From an uncultured Acetatifactor sp. (GTDB taxonomy: Bacteria; Bacillota; Clostridia; Lachnospirales; Lachnospiraceae), in assembly GCA_910589035.1 (NCBI GenBank), contig CAJUSI010000056.1, positions 1 to 64,000 on the forward strand: a DNA stretch of 64,000 nucleotides, in the 5' to 3' direction. Position numbers and translations under genes: made by a program. Numbering within the stretch: position 1 is the first letter of the stretch; the number at the start of each line of letters is the position of its first letter. The notes below the pieces were generated by a model. That model searched no databases. It was not told where the DNA came from and saw nothing but the letters and a program-made list of their open reading frames with translations. Below, piece after piece: positions 26,901-34,535 of the stretch.

Positions 26901-27650
26901 AATACCACCAATGATTTCGCTCTGGATGAGGAGACCGGAAGTGCGCGCGCGGAGGATCAGACCGTGGTTGTGGTGGGAGGGATGATTGCGGACAGAACCA
27001 TCAAATACACGAAAAACGATAAGGTGATGGCTTTCCTGAATCTGGAGGATCTGGTGGGAAACATGGAGATTGTGGTATTTCCCAGAGATTACGAGCAATA
27101 CGGCACTCTTCTGACGGAGGAGGCAAGGGTCTTCATCAAAGGGCGGGTGAGTGCGGAAGAGGATAAGGACGGAAAGCTGCTCTGCGAGCAGGTGATCAGC
27201 TTTGAGGAGGCTGCAAAGGCAGGGGGAGCCCCCCTATTCCGAAACCGGTGGTATGGCAGCAATGGGACAGGGTATAACGGCGGCGGGAGCCGGATGTCAC
27301 AGCCCGACAGGGGGGCGGCTGAACAATTTGGCGGGAACGGGGGCGCAGCAGGACGGACCAGCAGGGGAACGCCTGATGGGGGCCAGGGAAACGGCAGGCG
27401 GAATAAGCTCCCGGACGGTCTCTGGATTCAGTTTCCCAATGCGCAAAGCTATGCTCCGAGAGAGCAGGAGCTGCTTACCGCTTTGGCGGATTCCGACGGA
27501 GATGACGATGTCGTCATTTACCTGAAGGATACGAAGACAATGAAGGTGCTGCCTCCCAACCGCCGGGTACGGGCAGATGGGGATCTGCAGCGCAGGCTCG
27601 GGGATATATTCGGAGCGGAAAATATAAAAATTCTTGGAAAAAATCCGTAA
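23970..27650 (+). CDS. dnaE: DNA polymerase III subunit alpha (DnaE)
   Basis: 1226 residues. The PHP domain opens the protein (HLHVHTEYSLLDGS). The polymerase active site is PDIDIDF at 403-409, followed by the finger motif GAFQLES-like GVFQLESAGM and the conserved SKKKQSVMERER. A tandem HhH region (IKGVGRPAIEAV) and an OB fold (~990-1085) come next. Residues ~1090-1150 are an unusual glycine/asparagine/arginine-rich linker, after which a short alpha/beta segment (DVVIYLKDTKTMKVLPPNR) closes the protein. Low-GC Gram-positives also have PolC; DnaE here probably shares replication work with it. The start follows AGAAGGAGACCTT; a longer frame runs into the upstream repeat element and is rejected. 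Confidence 0.95.
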   Translation: MAFVHLHVHTEYSLLDGSNKITEYVSRVKELGMDSAAITDHGVMYGVIDFYRAAREAGIKPIIGCEVYVAPGSRFDKEAAGGEDRYYHLVLLAENNTGYSNLMKIVSKGFTEGYYYKPRVDMEILNRYHEGIIALSACLAGEVQRYIAKNMPEEARKAARKYEACFGRGNFFLELQDHGYPEQRQVNTELLKMSRELDIPLVATNDVHYTYEKDADSHDILLCLQTGKKLADQDRMRYEGGQFFVKSEEEMKGLFPYAWEAVENTQRIADRCHVEIEFGVTKLPRFEVPEGYDSWGYLNKLCDDGLAERYGDGAQPAGDTGQTLRERLDYELSVIRTMGYVDYFLIVWDFINYAKSNGIPVGPGRGSAAGSIVSYCLKITNIEPIRYNLLFERFLNPERVSMPDIDIDFCYNRRQEVIDYVERKYGSEKVVQIVTFGTLAAKGVIRDVGRVMDLPYSFVDSVARMVPNELNITIDKAMERNPEFRKLYQEDEQMRHLIDMCRRLEGLPRHSSMHAAGVVICPEEADEFVPLSRGSDGSITTQFTMTTLEELGLLKMDFLGLRTLTVIHDAVEFVEQTTGKKPDIDAIDYNDPQVLASIGTGKNEGVFQLESAGMKNFMKELRPQNLEDIIAGISLYRPGPMDFIPKYIKGKNNHAAVVYSCPQLEPILAPTYGCIVYQEQVMQIVRDLGGYTLGRSDLVRRAMSKKKQSVMERERANFVYGNEEEGVPGCVSKGIGEQVASGIFDDMMDFAKYAFNKSHAACYAVVAYQTAWLKYYYPVEFMAALMTSVIDNTKKVSEYILTCRSMGIELLPPDINQGQSGFSVNNGSIRYALTAIKGVGRPAIEAVVKERRDRGLFTNLKDFITRVAEKDVNKRVMENLIKAGALDSLGGTRKQFMSVYVQIMERLVKEKKSNLEGQISLFDIAEDSQKEEFDIRLPDVGEYPKEMLLGFEKEVLGIYVSGHPLESDRELWQRYITNTTNDFALDEETGSARAEDQTVVVVGGMIADRTIKYTKNDKVMAFLNLEDLVGNMEIVVFPRDYEQYGTLLTEEARVFIKGRVSAEEDKDGKLLCEQVISFEEAAKAGGAPLFRNRWYGSNGTGYNGGGSRMSQPDRGAAEQFGGNGGAAGRTSRGTPDGGQGNGRRNKLPDGLWIQFPNAQSYAPREQELLTALADSDGDDDVVIYLKDTKTMKVLPPNRRVRADGDLQRRLGDIFGAENIKILGKNP

Positions 27651-27727
27651 ATATGAGCAAGCTCTATTGAAAACACCGCCGAAATGGTATAAAATGACAG
27701 CGGATAGAAATACAGGAGGTTAGAGCT

Positions 27728-28702
27728 ATGGCGAAAGAAATAAAAACAATTGCGGTTTTGACGAGCGGCGGCGACGCGCCGGGCATGAACGCAGCGATTC
27801 GTGCAGTAGTCCGTACTGCCATATACAGGGGTGTAAAGGTAAAGGGGATCAAGAAAGGCTACAACGGCCTGCTGAATGAGGATATTATAGATATGGAGCC
27901 CCGCCATGTATCCGACATTATCCAGAGGGGCGGTACGGTTCTGGGAACGGCCAGATGTCTGGAATTCAAGAAGCCGGAGTATCAGCAGATGGCGGCGGAT
28001 ATCTGCAGGAAGCATGAGATAGACGGCATTGTGGTCATCGGCGGGGACGGCTCCTACCGGGGAGCCCAGGCCCTTTCCAGACAGGGGATCAATGCCGTGG
28101 GAATTCCCGGGACCATCGACCTGGACATCGCGTGTACGGAATATACCATAGGCTTCGATACGGCGGTGAACACGGCCATGCAGGCCATTGACAAGGTGAA
28201 GGATACTTCTTCCTCCCACGAGCGCTGCAGCATTATTGAAGTAATGGGGCGGCATGCGGGGTATATTGCCCTCTGGTGCGGTATTGCAAACGGTGCGGAG
28301 GATATCCTGCTTCCTGAAAATTATGATTACAATGAACAGGAGATCGTGAACCATATCATCGAGAGCCGGAAGAAGGGCAAGATCCATCATCTGATCATCA
28401 ATGCGGAAGGAATCGGACATTCCACTTCCATGGCAAAGCGAATCGAGGCGGCCACCGGACTCGAGACCAGGGCTACCATTCTGGGCTACATGCAGAGAGG
28501 GGGCAGCCCCACGGCCACGGATCGATATTATGCTTCCATCATGGGCTCCTATGCGGTTGATATCATGCTGGAAGGCAAGACTAACCGGGTGGTGGGCTTT
28601 AAATACGGCGAATTTACGGATTTTGACATTGAGGAAGCACTGAGCATGCAGAAGGATATTGACAGATATCAGTATAATGTGGCGAAGATTCTGGCGATAT
28701 AA
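27728..28702 (+). CDS. pfkA: ATP-dependent 6-phosphofructokinase
   Basis: 324 residues, the usual size. The N-terminal nucleotide loop is LTSGGDAPGMNAAIRA; GGDGSYRG at 105-112 with glycine at 108 indicates ATP rather than pyrophosphate use. The catalytic segment is PGTIDLD (T129, D131, D133), where most bacterial enzymes have PGTIDND; the acidic residues are kept, only the asparagine is changed. It phosphorylates fructose-6-phosphate in glycolysis. The start follows ACAGGAGGTTAGAGCT, and the gene lies 77 bases after dnaE, an order common in Clostridia, so they may share a transcript. A terminator follows. Confidence 0.95.
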   Translation: MAKEIKTIAVLTSGGDAPGMNAAIRAVVRTAIYRGVKVKGIKKGYNGLLNEDIIDMEPRHVSDIIQRGGTVLGTARCLEFKKPEYQQMAADICRKHEIDGIVVIGGDGSYRGAQALSRQGINAVGIPGTIDLDIACTEYTIGFDTAVNTAMQAIDKVKDTSSSHERCSIIEVMGRHAGYIALWCGIANGAEDILLPENYDYNEQEIVNHIIESRKKGKIHHLIINAEGIGHSTSMAKRIEAATGLETRATILGYMQRGGSPTATDRYYASIMGSYAVDIMLEGKTNRVVGFKYGEFTDFDIEEALSMQKDIDRYQYNVAKILAI

Positions 28703-28807
28703 TCTTCCGGAACCGGTTTCCCCGCAGCTGTGCTGCGGACGGATCAGCCGGGGCGGGGGAATCTCCGGCGGCTGTGCCGTGGGGGACAGTATCGGAATCA
28801 GCGTAAA

Positions 28808-28848
28808 AGGGACGGCTGTTTCTCAGGGAATGACCGTCCCTGTTTTTT
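28808..28848 (+). terminator. Terminator after pfkA
   Basis: AGGGACGG (28808-28815) pairs with CCGTCCCT (28834-28841), then GTTTTTT. Confidence 0.75.
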
Positions 28849-28992
28849 GTACAGGCCTGCATGTATAAGATTGCTGCCAAAGCGGCATGCGGACCGTTCT
28901 GCCGGTAAGGGAGAAAGTGCATTTCCCTGCAAGAATCCCGGGCGCATCATGGCGAAATTCCGAAAGGGCTTTGTAAAGGAACAGGAGACAGA

Positions 28993-29796
28993 ATGATTAC
29001 CAGTATTACCAATCCAAGAGTAAAACAGATCGTGCAGTGGCAGACAAAGGCCCGTGAAAGGCGGGATGCGGGCGTCTATCTTGCAGAGGGCTTTAAAATG
29101 TACGAGGAGGCTCCTGAGGAGGATATCAGGGAAGTCTTTCTTTCGGAGGAGGCTCTGAAAAAAGCGGAGGAAAGTACAGGTATCCGGGAAAAGCTCGACA
29201 GAACCGGCTATGAGACCGTTAGCGGCGGGGTATTCCGAAAAATGTCCGACACACAGACGCCCCAGGGTATATTATGCGTTCTGGGACGCCGGGAATACGG
29301 GATGGAGCAGCTGCTTGCGGGGAGGGCTCCCCTGCTTATTGTTCTGGAAGGCCTCCAGGATCCCGGGAATCTGGGGACCATCGTCAGAACCGGGGAGGGA
29401 GCAGGCGTATCGGGAATCATCATGAGCGCGGATACGGCCGATATTTACAATCCCAAAACCATCAGGGCCACCATGGGCTCCATATTCAGAGTCCCCTTTC
29501 TGTGTACGGAGCATTTAGAGGAAACCGTACTGCAGCTGCGTCAAAAAGGAATCCGGACCTACGCGGCTCATCTGGGCGGGGAAAAGTCCTATGATGCGTT
29601 TTCCTACAGAGAGGGGACCGCTTTCCTCATAGGGAATGAGGGGCGCGGCCTGACGGAAGGACTGGCCGCCGCCGCGGATGAATACCTGAAGATACCCATG
29701 GAGGGCAGGGTGGAATCTCTCAATGCCGCCGTCACGGCCTCGCTGCTCATGTATGAAGCGCATCGCCAGAGACGGTGGACTGTTCCGCCCGCATAG
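28993..29796 (+). CDS. TrmH/SpoU-family RNA 2'-O-methyltransferase
   Basis: 267 residues. The N-terminal ~90 residues form a substrate-binding domain (RVKQIVQWQTKARERRDAGV). The C-terminal SPOUT knot domain has all three SpoU motifs: LEGLQDPGNLGTIVRTGEGA, a central FLIGNEGRGL and ESLNAAVTASLLMYE. It should methylate ribose in 23S rRNA or tRNA with SAM; the target base cannot be read from sequence. The start follows ACAGGAGACAGA. Its last 50 bases overlap the end of the convergent Rpn-type gene. Confidence 0.93.
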   Translation: MITSITNPRVKQIVQWQTKARERRDAGVYLAEGFKMYEEAPEEDIREVFLSEEALKKAEESTGIREKLDRTGYETVSGGVFRKMSDTQTPQGILCVLGRREYGMEQLLAGRAPLLIVLEGLQDPGNLGTIVRTGEGAGVSGIIMSADTADIYNPKTIRATMGSIFRVPFLCTEHLEETVLQLRQKGIRTYAAHLGGEKSYDAFSYREGTAFLIGNEGRGLTEGLAAAADEYLKIPMEGRVESLNAAVTASLLMYEAHRQRRWTVPPA

Positions 29797-30754
29797 TATC
29801 ATAAATCTGTGTGGCATCATAATTCCCCAGCAGGTGCTGGATTCGGATGATATTTTCCACGGTCGGGAGATCCTCATCCAGCTCCTCCGCGATAACTGCT
29901 GCAGATTTGTTCTTCTGCAGCTTTTTGCATACGGCCTGAATCAGGTATTCCCACTTTCCCCTCAGCTGCTTATCCACAAATGCCTTGCACATATCGTATT
30001 TTTTTTCTCCGTTTTCCATAACATTGTACTCCTTTCCAAGATGTACCTTCCCTACAGTCTCGATCAGTTCCTGCGTTTCGCTGTCTATTCTGCTGTAGAT
30101 ATCCCTGTTCTCCTCCAGGAGCTTTGTCAGCATTGCCTCATCCTTTCCGAACCGCACCACTTCGAACAGCTGCCGCAGGCCCGTCTTATACTCGTCAAAG
30201 CTATCGTGTTCGTGGCAGTCGTACAGGTTCAGCCTGTAATTGCTGACAAATTCTTTTAACTCCTCATCCACATTCAGCAGGTCATGCAGGCACTTCGCCC
30301 CGTCCCAGGGATGCTCCGTGCCGCAGTACACCACCAGGGTGATCACCGGGATAAGCTTTTCAGCTTTTGACATTCCCGAGAGAAATTCATCCGTTCCGGA
30401 CTTCAGGTCTTTTGCACTCTCATGGGTTCGTTTCATCTGCTTCCATTGCTTCTGGTAGCTCAAAGCCTCCAAAAGCATATTTCGCAGCACCATGTGGTAA
30501 TCTACGAAGGTCTGGTTCTCCACCGCCAGAATGTGGATCAGACGTCCCCGCCACAGCCGAACCTTATCTGCCACAGCCTTATAGTTCCTCCGGGCTCCGG
30601 CTTCCTTTCCCAGATAGACCGCCTGGGCATCCGCGGGCTCCAGCTCCTTCGGTTTTACCACCTGCCTGCCCTTAAAGAGCGCGCCGTTCACCTGATCGGC
30701 AAAATACTCATTGTGGTCCAGATAATCAAACTGATATTCATCTGATGCTCCCAT
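29747..30754 (-). CDS. Rpn-family recombination-promoting nuclease / transposase-like protein
   Basis: 335 residues. The first ~240 residues show the PD-(D/E)XK pattern of the Rpn/YhgA-like group: FKGRQVVKPKELEP early, VRLWRGRLIHILAVENQT with the E-x-Q catalytic pair, then MVLRNMLLEALSYQKQW and VITLVVYCGTEHPWDG. The C-terminal ~90 residues are helical and variable, as in the family. Rpn proteins cut DNA and stimulate recA-independent recombination; some act as toxins in anti-phage or self-limiting systems. The start follows AAGGGAGGAAAGTAG. The 3' end overlaps the RNA methyltransferase gene by 50 bases, unusual for a core gene and suggesting later arrival. Confidence 0.85.
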   Translation of the reverse strand: MGASDEYQFDYLDHNEYFADQVNGALFKGRQVVKPKELEPADAQAVYLGKEAGARRNYKAVADKVRLWRGRLIHILAVENQTFVDYHMVLRNMLLEALSYQKQWKQMKRTHESAKDLKSGTDEFLSGMSKAEKLIPVITLVVYCGTEHPWDGAKCLHDLLNVDEELKEFVSNYRLNLYDCHEHDSFDEYKTGLRQLFEVVRFGKDEAMLTKLLEENRDIYSRIDSETQELIETVGKVHLGKEYNVMENGEKKYDMCKAFVDKQLRGKWEYLIQAVCKKLQKNKSAAVIAEELDEDLPTVENIIRIQHLLGNYDATQIYDTMRAEQSTVSGDALHT

Positions 30755-30922
30755 CTACTTTCCTCCCTTATTATTTTTTACATATAAGGGATTCCTGCAG
30801 GAATACTTTGAACGGTCACAGATGTGATATCAGAAATTTCAGAGCCCCAGATATGTATGAACTGATAGTATCATAACAGATACATTTTGTAAAGAATTTT
30901 CGGAAAATATAGAAATTTTGCC

Positions 30923-31010
30923 GGGCCTGCCGGAGTCAGACCCTGGGCCTGTCGGAGTCAGACCATGGGACCGCCGGAGGCAGACCATGGGACCGCCGGA
31001 GGCAAGGGGG
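30923..31010. repeat. Four tandem 22-bp repeats upstream of a promoter
   Basis: Four head-to-tail 22-base units begin at 30923, 30945, 30967 and 30989. The pattern is GGG, then CCTG or ACCG, then CCGGAG, TCAGACC or GCAGACC, and CT or AT. The fourth unit diverges at its end. The array is GC-rich in an AT-rich region and stops 25 bases before the -35 box of the next gene. Confidence 0.85.
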
Positions 31011-31035
31011 CAAATTTCCGCCGGAAACAGGGGGG

Positions 31036-31064
31036 TTGACATTCTTTTTCATATCTGCTATGAT
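31036..31064 (+). promoter_or_regulatory. Strong promoter of the SH3/SleB hydrolase gene
   Basis: Perfect TTGACA (31036-31041), 17-base spacer and TATGAT (31059-31064). The ~90-base leader is AT-rich and contains a direct repeat TAATAACTTT. Confidence 0.8.
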
Positions 31065-31159
31065 GTCCTTGTAACAAATTTAATAACTTTGTAATAACTT
31101 TATTAAAAAGTGGCATACTTTTTGCAAAGTAGTAAAATTTGTTTCAGGAGGTATGGAAA

Positions 31160-32245
31160 ATGACAAAATGCAGAAAACTGTTCACTGCAGTTATGGGCCT
31201 TTTGTTATCACTGGCCTTGATTTGGCAGATGAATATGGCGGTTTGGGCCGATGAAGACGACAGCCTTGATCAGCTCTGCGGGGGCGTGGCGTCGGTGCTT
31301 AATCCCGGGAACGGGAATTCCGTTGAGATTGTGAACGCCACGGCAAAGGAACTGAACCTGGAGCTTCAGCTCGAGGAATTAGAGGAAGAGAAAGAAATCA
31401 AACTGGTAATGGCCAATGTAACAACTGCTCTGAACGTGAGGAGCGACGCGGATGAGGCCGCGGAAAAGGTCGGAAAGCTGTACAAGGACTGCGGAGGAAC
31501 CATTCTGGAACAGCGGGACGGCTGGACGAAGCTTCAGTCGGGCAATATCATCGGATGGGCTTCCGATGAATATCTGCTGTTCGGCGAGGAGGCGCAGGCC
31601 CTGGCCAACAGCGTCGGAAAGATGATTGCCACCATCGACACGGAGACCCTCAGGGTGAGGATGGAACCCAATACGGAGGCCGGAGTCTGGGGCCTGCTTC
31701 CCCAGGGAGAGATCGTGGAGGTTCTGGGACTGGATGCCGACGGATGGGTGTGCATAGACTTTGAGGGAAACAACGGGTATGTCTCTACGGAATATGTGGT
31801 AATGGACTTTCACATCGATTCCGGCGAGACCATGGAGGAGATCAAGGCCCGGCAGGCGGCGGAGGAAGAGGCGAAGCGCCACAAGAATTACGGCGAATAT
31901 ACCACGGATGCAGATACGAAGCTGCTTCTGGCCGCATTGATTCAGTGCGAGGCGGGATCGGAAAGCTACGAAGGACAGGTGGCAGTGGGGGCTGTGGTCA
32001 TGAACCGTGTCAGAAGTGCGGCATATCCTGATTCCATCCATGGCGTCATCTATGCATCCGGACAGTTTACTCCGGCCATGACCGGCAAGCTGAACAGTGT
32101 ATACGAATCGGGCAGGATTTATGACAGCTGTATCCGGGCTGCCGAGGAGGCGCTGGCAGGCGTATCCAATGTGGGAGACCTGACCCATTTCCGCCGGAAC
32201 AACGGACGAGAGGGACTTGTCATCGGTAACCATGTATTCTATTAG
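31160..32245 (+). CDS. Secreted cell-wall hydrolase: two SH3 domains + SleB-type hydrolase
   Basis: 361 residues. Signal peptide at 1-30 (LFTAVMGLLLSLALIWQMNMAVWA). Two bacterial SH3 domains follow: ~80-135 (TTALNVRSDADEAAEKVGKL) and ~160-215 (TLRVRMEPNTEAGVWGLL). The C-terminal ~110 residues form a Hydrolase_2/SleB domain (LLLAALIQCEAGSESYEGQ and AVGAVVMNRV), whose glutamate in QCEAGSE is the likely catalytic acid. SleB enzymes are lytic transglycosylases; family members act on spore cortex or vegetative wall. The start follows CAGGAGGTATGGAAA. It has a strong sigma-A-like promoter, so vegetative use is likely. A terminator closes the unit. Confidence 0.9.
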   Translation: MTKCRKLFTAVMGLLLSLALIWQMNMAVWADEDDSLDQLCGGVASVLNPGNGNSVEIVNATAKELNLELQLEELEEEKEIKLVMANVTTALNVRSDADEAAEKVGKLYKDCGGTILEQRDGWTKLQSGNIIGWASDEYLLFGEEAQALANSVGKMIATIDTETLRVRMEPNTEAGVWGLLPQGEIVEVLGLDADGWVCIDFEGNNGYVSTEYVVMDFHIDSGETMEEIKARQAAEEEAKRHKNYGEYTTDADTKLLLAALIQCEAGSESYEGQVAVGAVVMNRVRSAAYPDSIHGVIYASGQFTPAMTGKLNSVYESGRIYDSCIRAAEEALAGVSNVGDLTHFRRNNGREGLVIGNHVFY

Positions 32246-32256
32246 AAATTAAAACA

Positions 32257-32297
32257 AAAGGAGCGGCCTGCATTCCGGTGCAGTGCCGCTCCTTTTC
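32257..32297 (+). terminator. Terminator after the SH3/SleB gene
   Basis: AAAGGAGCGGC (32257-32267) pairs with GCCGCTCCTTT (32285-32295), followed by TTC. Confidence 0.85.
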
Positions 32298-32415
32298 AAA
32301 TCCCCGGCCGGTTTCTGCCGGTTCTGATTTGCAGGGCAAAGAGGCCTGGTGTAACAATCCGTAAATTTCCCACATATGCTATATATGACAGGAAATGAAG
32401 GAGAACACGATTCAA

Positions 32416-34251
32416 ATGGCAATCGGATATTTAATGATACAGGCACGTACCGCCCAGGATGCCATCCCGCTGGAAGGCATACATGTAAGGATTCTGGACG
32501 ATCAGGGAAACAGTCTCTATGATCTGCTCACGGATGAAAGCGGAGAAACGCAGACGGTTCCTCTGGAGACGATGGATAAAAGCTTTTCGCTGAATGAGAA
32601 TTATGCAGGGCTGCCCTACGCCAGCTATAATGTACTGGCACAGGGGACCGGCTTCAACACCCTCCATATATCACATATTCCTATCTATGACGGGGAGACA
32701 GCCGTGCAGCCGCTGGAATTCATTCCTATGAGACAGACCCAGCGCCGCCCGAGTGAGACCCGGATTTTTGTGGGAAAGCCTGCCATAGCCATGCAGGAGA
32801 CCCGCAGCCAGGAAGGCGATACGGAGACGGACTCCCGGATACTGCGCCAGGTAGTGATTCCTAACCCCATTACCGTGCATATGGGCGCTCCCTCCTCAGG
32901 CGCTTCAAATATACAGGTCTCCTTCCCGGACTATGTAAAAAACGTTGCCAGCAGCGAAATATATCCCACCTGGCCCACTGCGGCCCTGACAGCCAATATT
33001 TACGCTATCATCACCTTTGCATTGAACAGAATCTATACGGAGTGGTACAGGAGCCGCGGGTATTCTTACGACATTACCAACAGCACCGCCTATGACCAGT
33101 ATTTCGTATACGGCCGTCCTGTCTATGAATCCATCAGCAGGATTGTGGATCAGATTTTCAATGAGTATGTCCGGAGGCAGGGACAGGTTGCCCCTTATTT
33201 CACCTCCTTTTGCAGCGGCAGTACCGTAACCTGCCAGGGAATGTCTCAATGGGGAACCGTGACGCTGGCAAACCAGGGCCGCACGCCTTTGGAAATTCTG
33301 CGCACTTATTATCCTCTTGATATCGAGATCGCGGAGGCAAGCGCCGTATCGGGCATCCTGTCTTCCTATCCGGGAACGGCGCTCCGGGAGGGAAGCACCG
33401 GTCTCGATGTGCAGACCATCCAGACCTACCTGAACAGGATCCGCAGAAATTACCCCGCTATTCCGGCTATTACCGACGAGCCCGGCGTCTTCGGCCTCAG
33501 TACCAAGGCTGCCGTCACCAGATTCCAGAGCATTTTCGGATTATCGCCGGACGGCGTGGTGGGAAAGTCCACCTGGTATAAGATTTCAAGCCTGTATGCC
33601 GGCGTGGCTAAACTGGCGGAGCTTGACAGCGAGGGCAATACTCTGGGAATCGGGACCGTGCCGCCTAATACCATTCTGCGCCAGGGCTCCAGGGGGCAGG
33701 ATGTGATTACCCTGCAGTATCTCCTGGACGTGGTGTCGGAATACTATCCCAGTGTACCCGCCCCGGCCCAGGACGGTATCTTCGGCAGCAAAACCGCCCA
33801 GGCCGTGTCCGCATTCCAGCGTGCCGCCGGAATTGCCGCAGACGGAATTGCAGGACCCGTGACCTGGAGAGCGCTGTATGATATTTATCTGGGAATAGAG
33901 CAGAATGTGCCCGGCCAGAATCCGCCGCCTGCTGTGCCGGATACCGGAAGCATCAAATATACCGTACAGGAGGGAGACAGTCTGTGGAAGATTGCGAGGA
34001 GGTACGGGACCACCGTGGACGCAATTAAGAGCCTGAACGGACTGACCGGCGATCTGCTCAATGTGGGGCAGGTACTGCAGATTCCCGTCTCCCAGACCGG
34101 CCAGAATATCCGGTACACCGTCCGGGCAGGGGATAGCCTCTGGCTGATCGCCCAGCGGTACAATACCACCGTGGATGCGATCAAGAAGCTGAACAATTTA
34201 ACCAGCGATATCCTGAATATAGGACAGGTGCTGCAGATTCCCGCCCGCTGA
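32416..34251 (+). CDS. SpoIID-like protein with two peptidoglycan-binding and two LysM domains
   Basis: 611 residues from the preferred ATG; an in-frame ATG lies 7 codons earlier. AAGGAGA sits 12 bases before the chosen start. No signal peptide is seen. Order: an N-terminal beta-sandwich like carboxypeptidase regulatory domains (~1-95); a SpoIID/LytB-type domain (~165-310), recognisable from VSFPDYVKNVASSEIYPTWP and the closing SQWGTVTLANQGRTPLEIL; two PG_binding_1 domains (~325-385, ~415-475) and two LysM domains (~510-555, ~565-611). SpoIID proteins degrade peptidoglycan without stem peptides during engulfment. With no visible export signal, it may act in the mother cell or spore. It converges with glnA. 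Confidence 0.8.
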   Translation: MAIGYLMIQARTAQDAIPLEGIHVRILDDQGNSLYDLLTDESGETQTVPLETMDKSFSLNENYAGLPYASYNVLAQGTGFNTLHISHIPIYDGETAVQPLEFIPMRQTQRRPSETRIFVGKPAIAMQETRSQEGDTETDSRILRQVVIPNPITVHMGAPSSGASNIQVSFPDYVKNVASSEIYPTWPTAALTANIYAIITFALNRIYTEWYRSRGYSYDITNSTAYDQYFVYGRPVYESISRIVDQIFNEYVRRQGQVAPYFTSFCSGSTVTCQGMSQWGTVTLANQGRTPLEILRTYYPLDIEIAEASAVSGILSSYPGTALREGSTGLDVQTIQTYLNRIRRNYPAIPAITDEPGVFGLSTKAAVTRFQSIFGLSPDGVVGKSTWYKISSLYAGVAKLAELDSEGNTLGIGTVPPNTILRQGSRGQDVITLQYLLDVVSEYYPSVPAPAQDGIFGSKTAQAVSAFQRAAGIAADGIAGPVTWRALYDIYLGIEQNVPGQNPPPAVPDTGSIKYTVQEGDSLWKIARRYGTTVDAIKSLNGLTGDLLNVGQVLQIPVSQTGQNIRYTVRAGDSLWLIAQRYNTTVDAIKKLNNLTSDILNIGQVLQIPAR

Positions 34252-34266
34252 GCGGATTTCTGAAGC

Positions 34267-34370
34267 TTATACTGCAGACCGCCAGGATTTACATTGATGC
34301 CTCTGGGAAAATACTTGGCTGGCGGTCTGCAGTCGGGTCGTACTGCAAATTTAGTCGGTGTGCAGTATAA
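34267..34370. mobile_element. 102-bp palindromic-ended element, copy B
   Basis: TTATACTGCA at the left and TGCAGTATAA at the right are perfect inverted repeats; TATAC to GTATA spans exactly 102 bases. Inside, ACTGCAGACCGCCA (34271-34284) is repeated inverted at 34320-34333, giving a nested hairpin. It lies in the gap between the SpoIID-like gene and glnA and holds no gene. Confidence 0.65.
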
Positions 34371-34398
34371 CAAGGTCAAAATAAACAACACAGGGTGT

Positions 34399-34467
34399 AA
34401 AGCAGCTTCAGCCATATAAAATCGGGGCGGATGCTCCGCCCCGATTTTATATGGCTGAAGCTGCTTT
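34399..34467. terminator. Perfect 33-bp hairpin, probable bidirectional terminator
   Basis: Arms of 33 bases (34399-34431 and 34435-34467) are exactly complementary around a 3-base loop; the stem includes ATCGGGGCGGA at its tip. It lies between two convergent genes. The plus-side U-tract is only TTTT, so its length rather than the tail would drive termination. Confidence 0.7.
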
Positions 34468-34535
34468 TAAAAGCTATGTGGAAAAATATATTTGGTAAGT
34501 TCCATTTTCTAAAAATCATGGCAGGTCAAAAATTA

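Noticed and set aside
30923..31010. CRISPR array
   Set aside because: The 22-bp units are directly adjacent with no spacers, so this is a simple tandem repeat.
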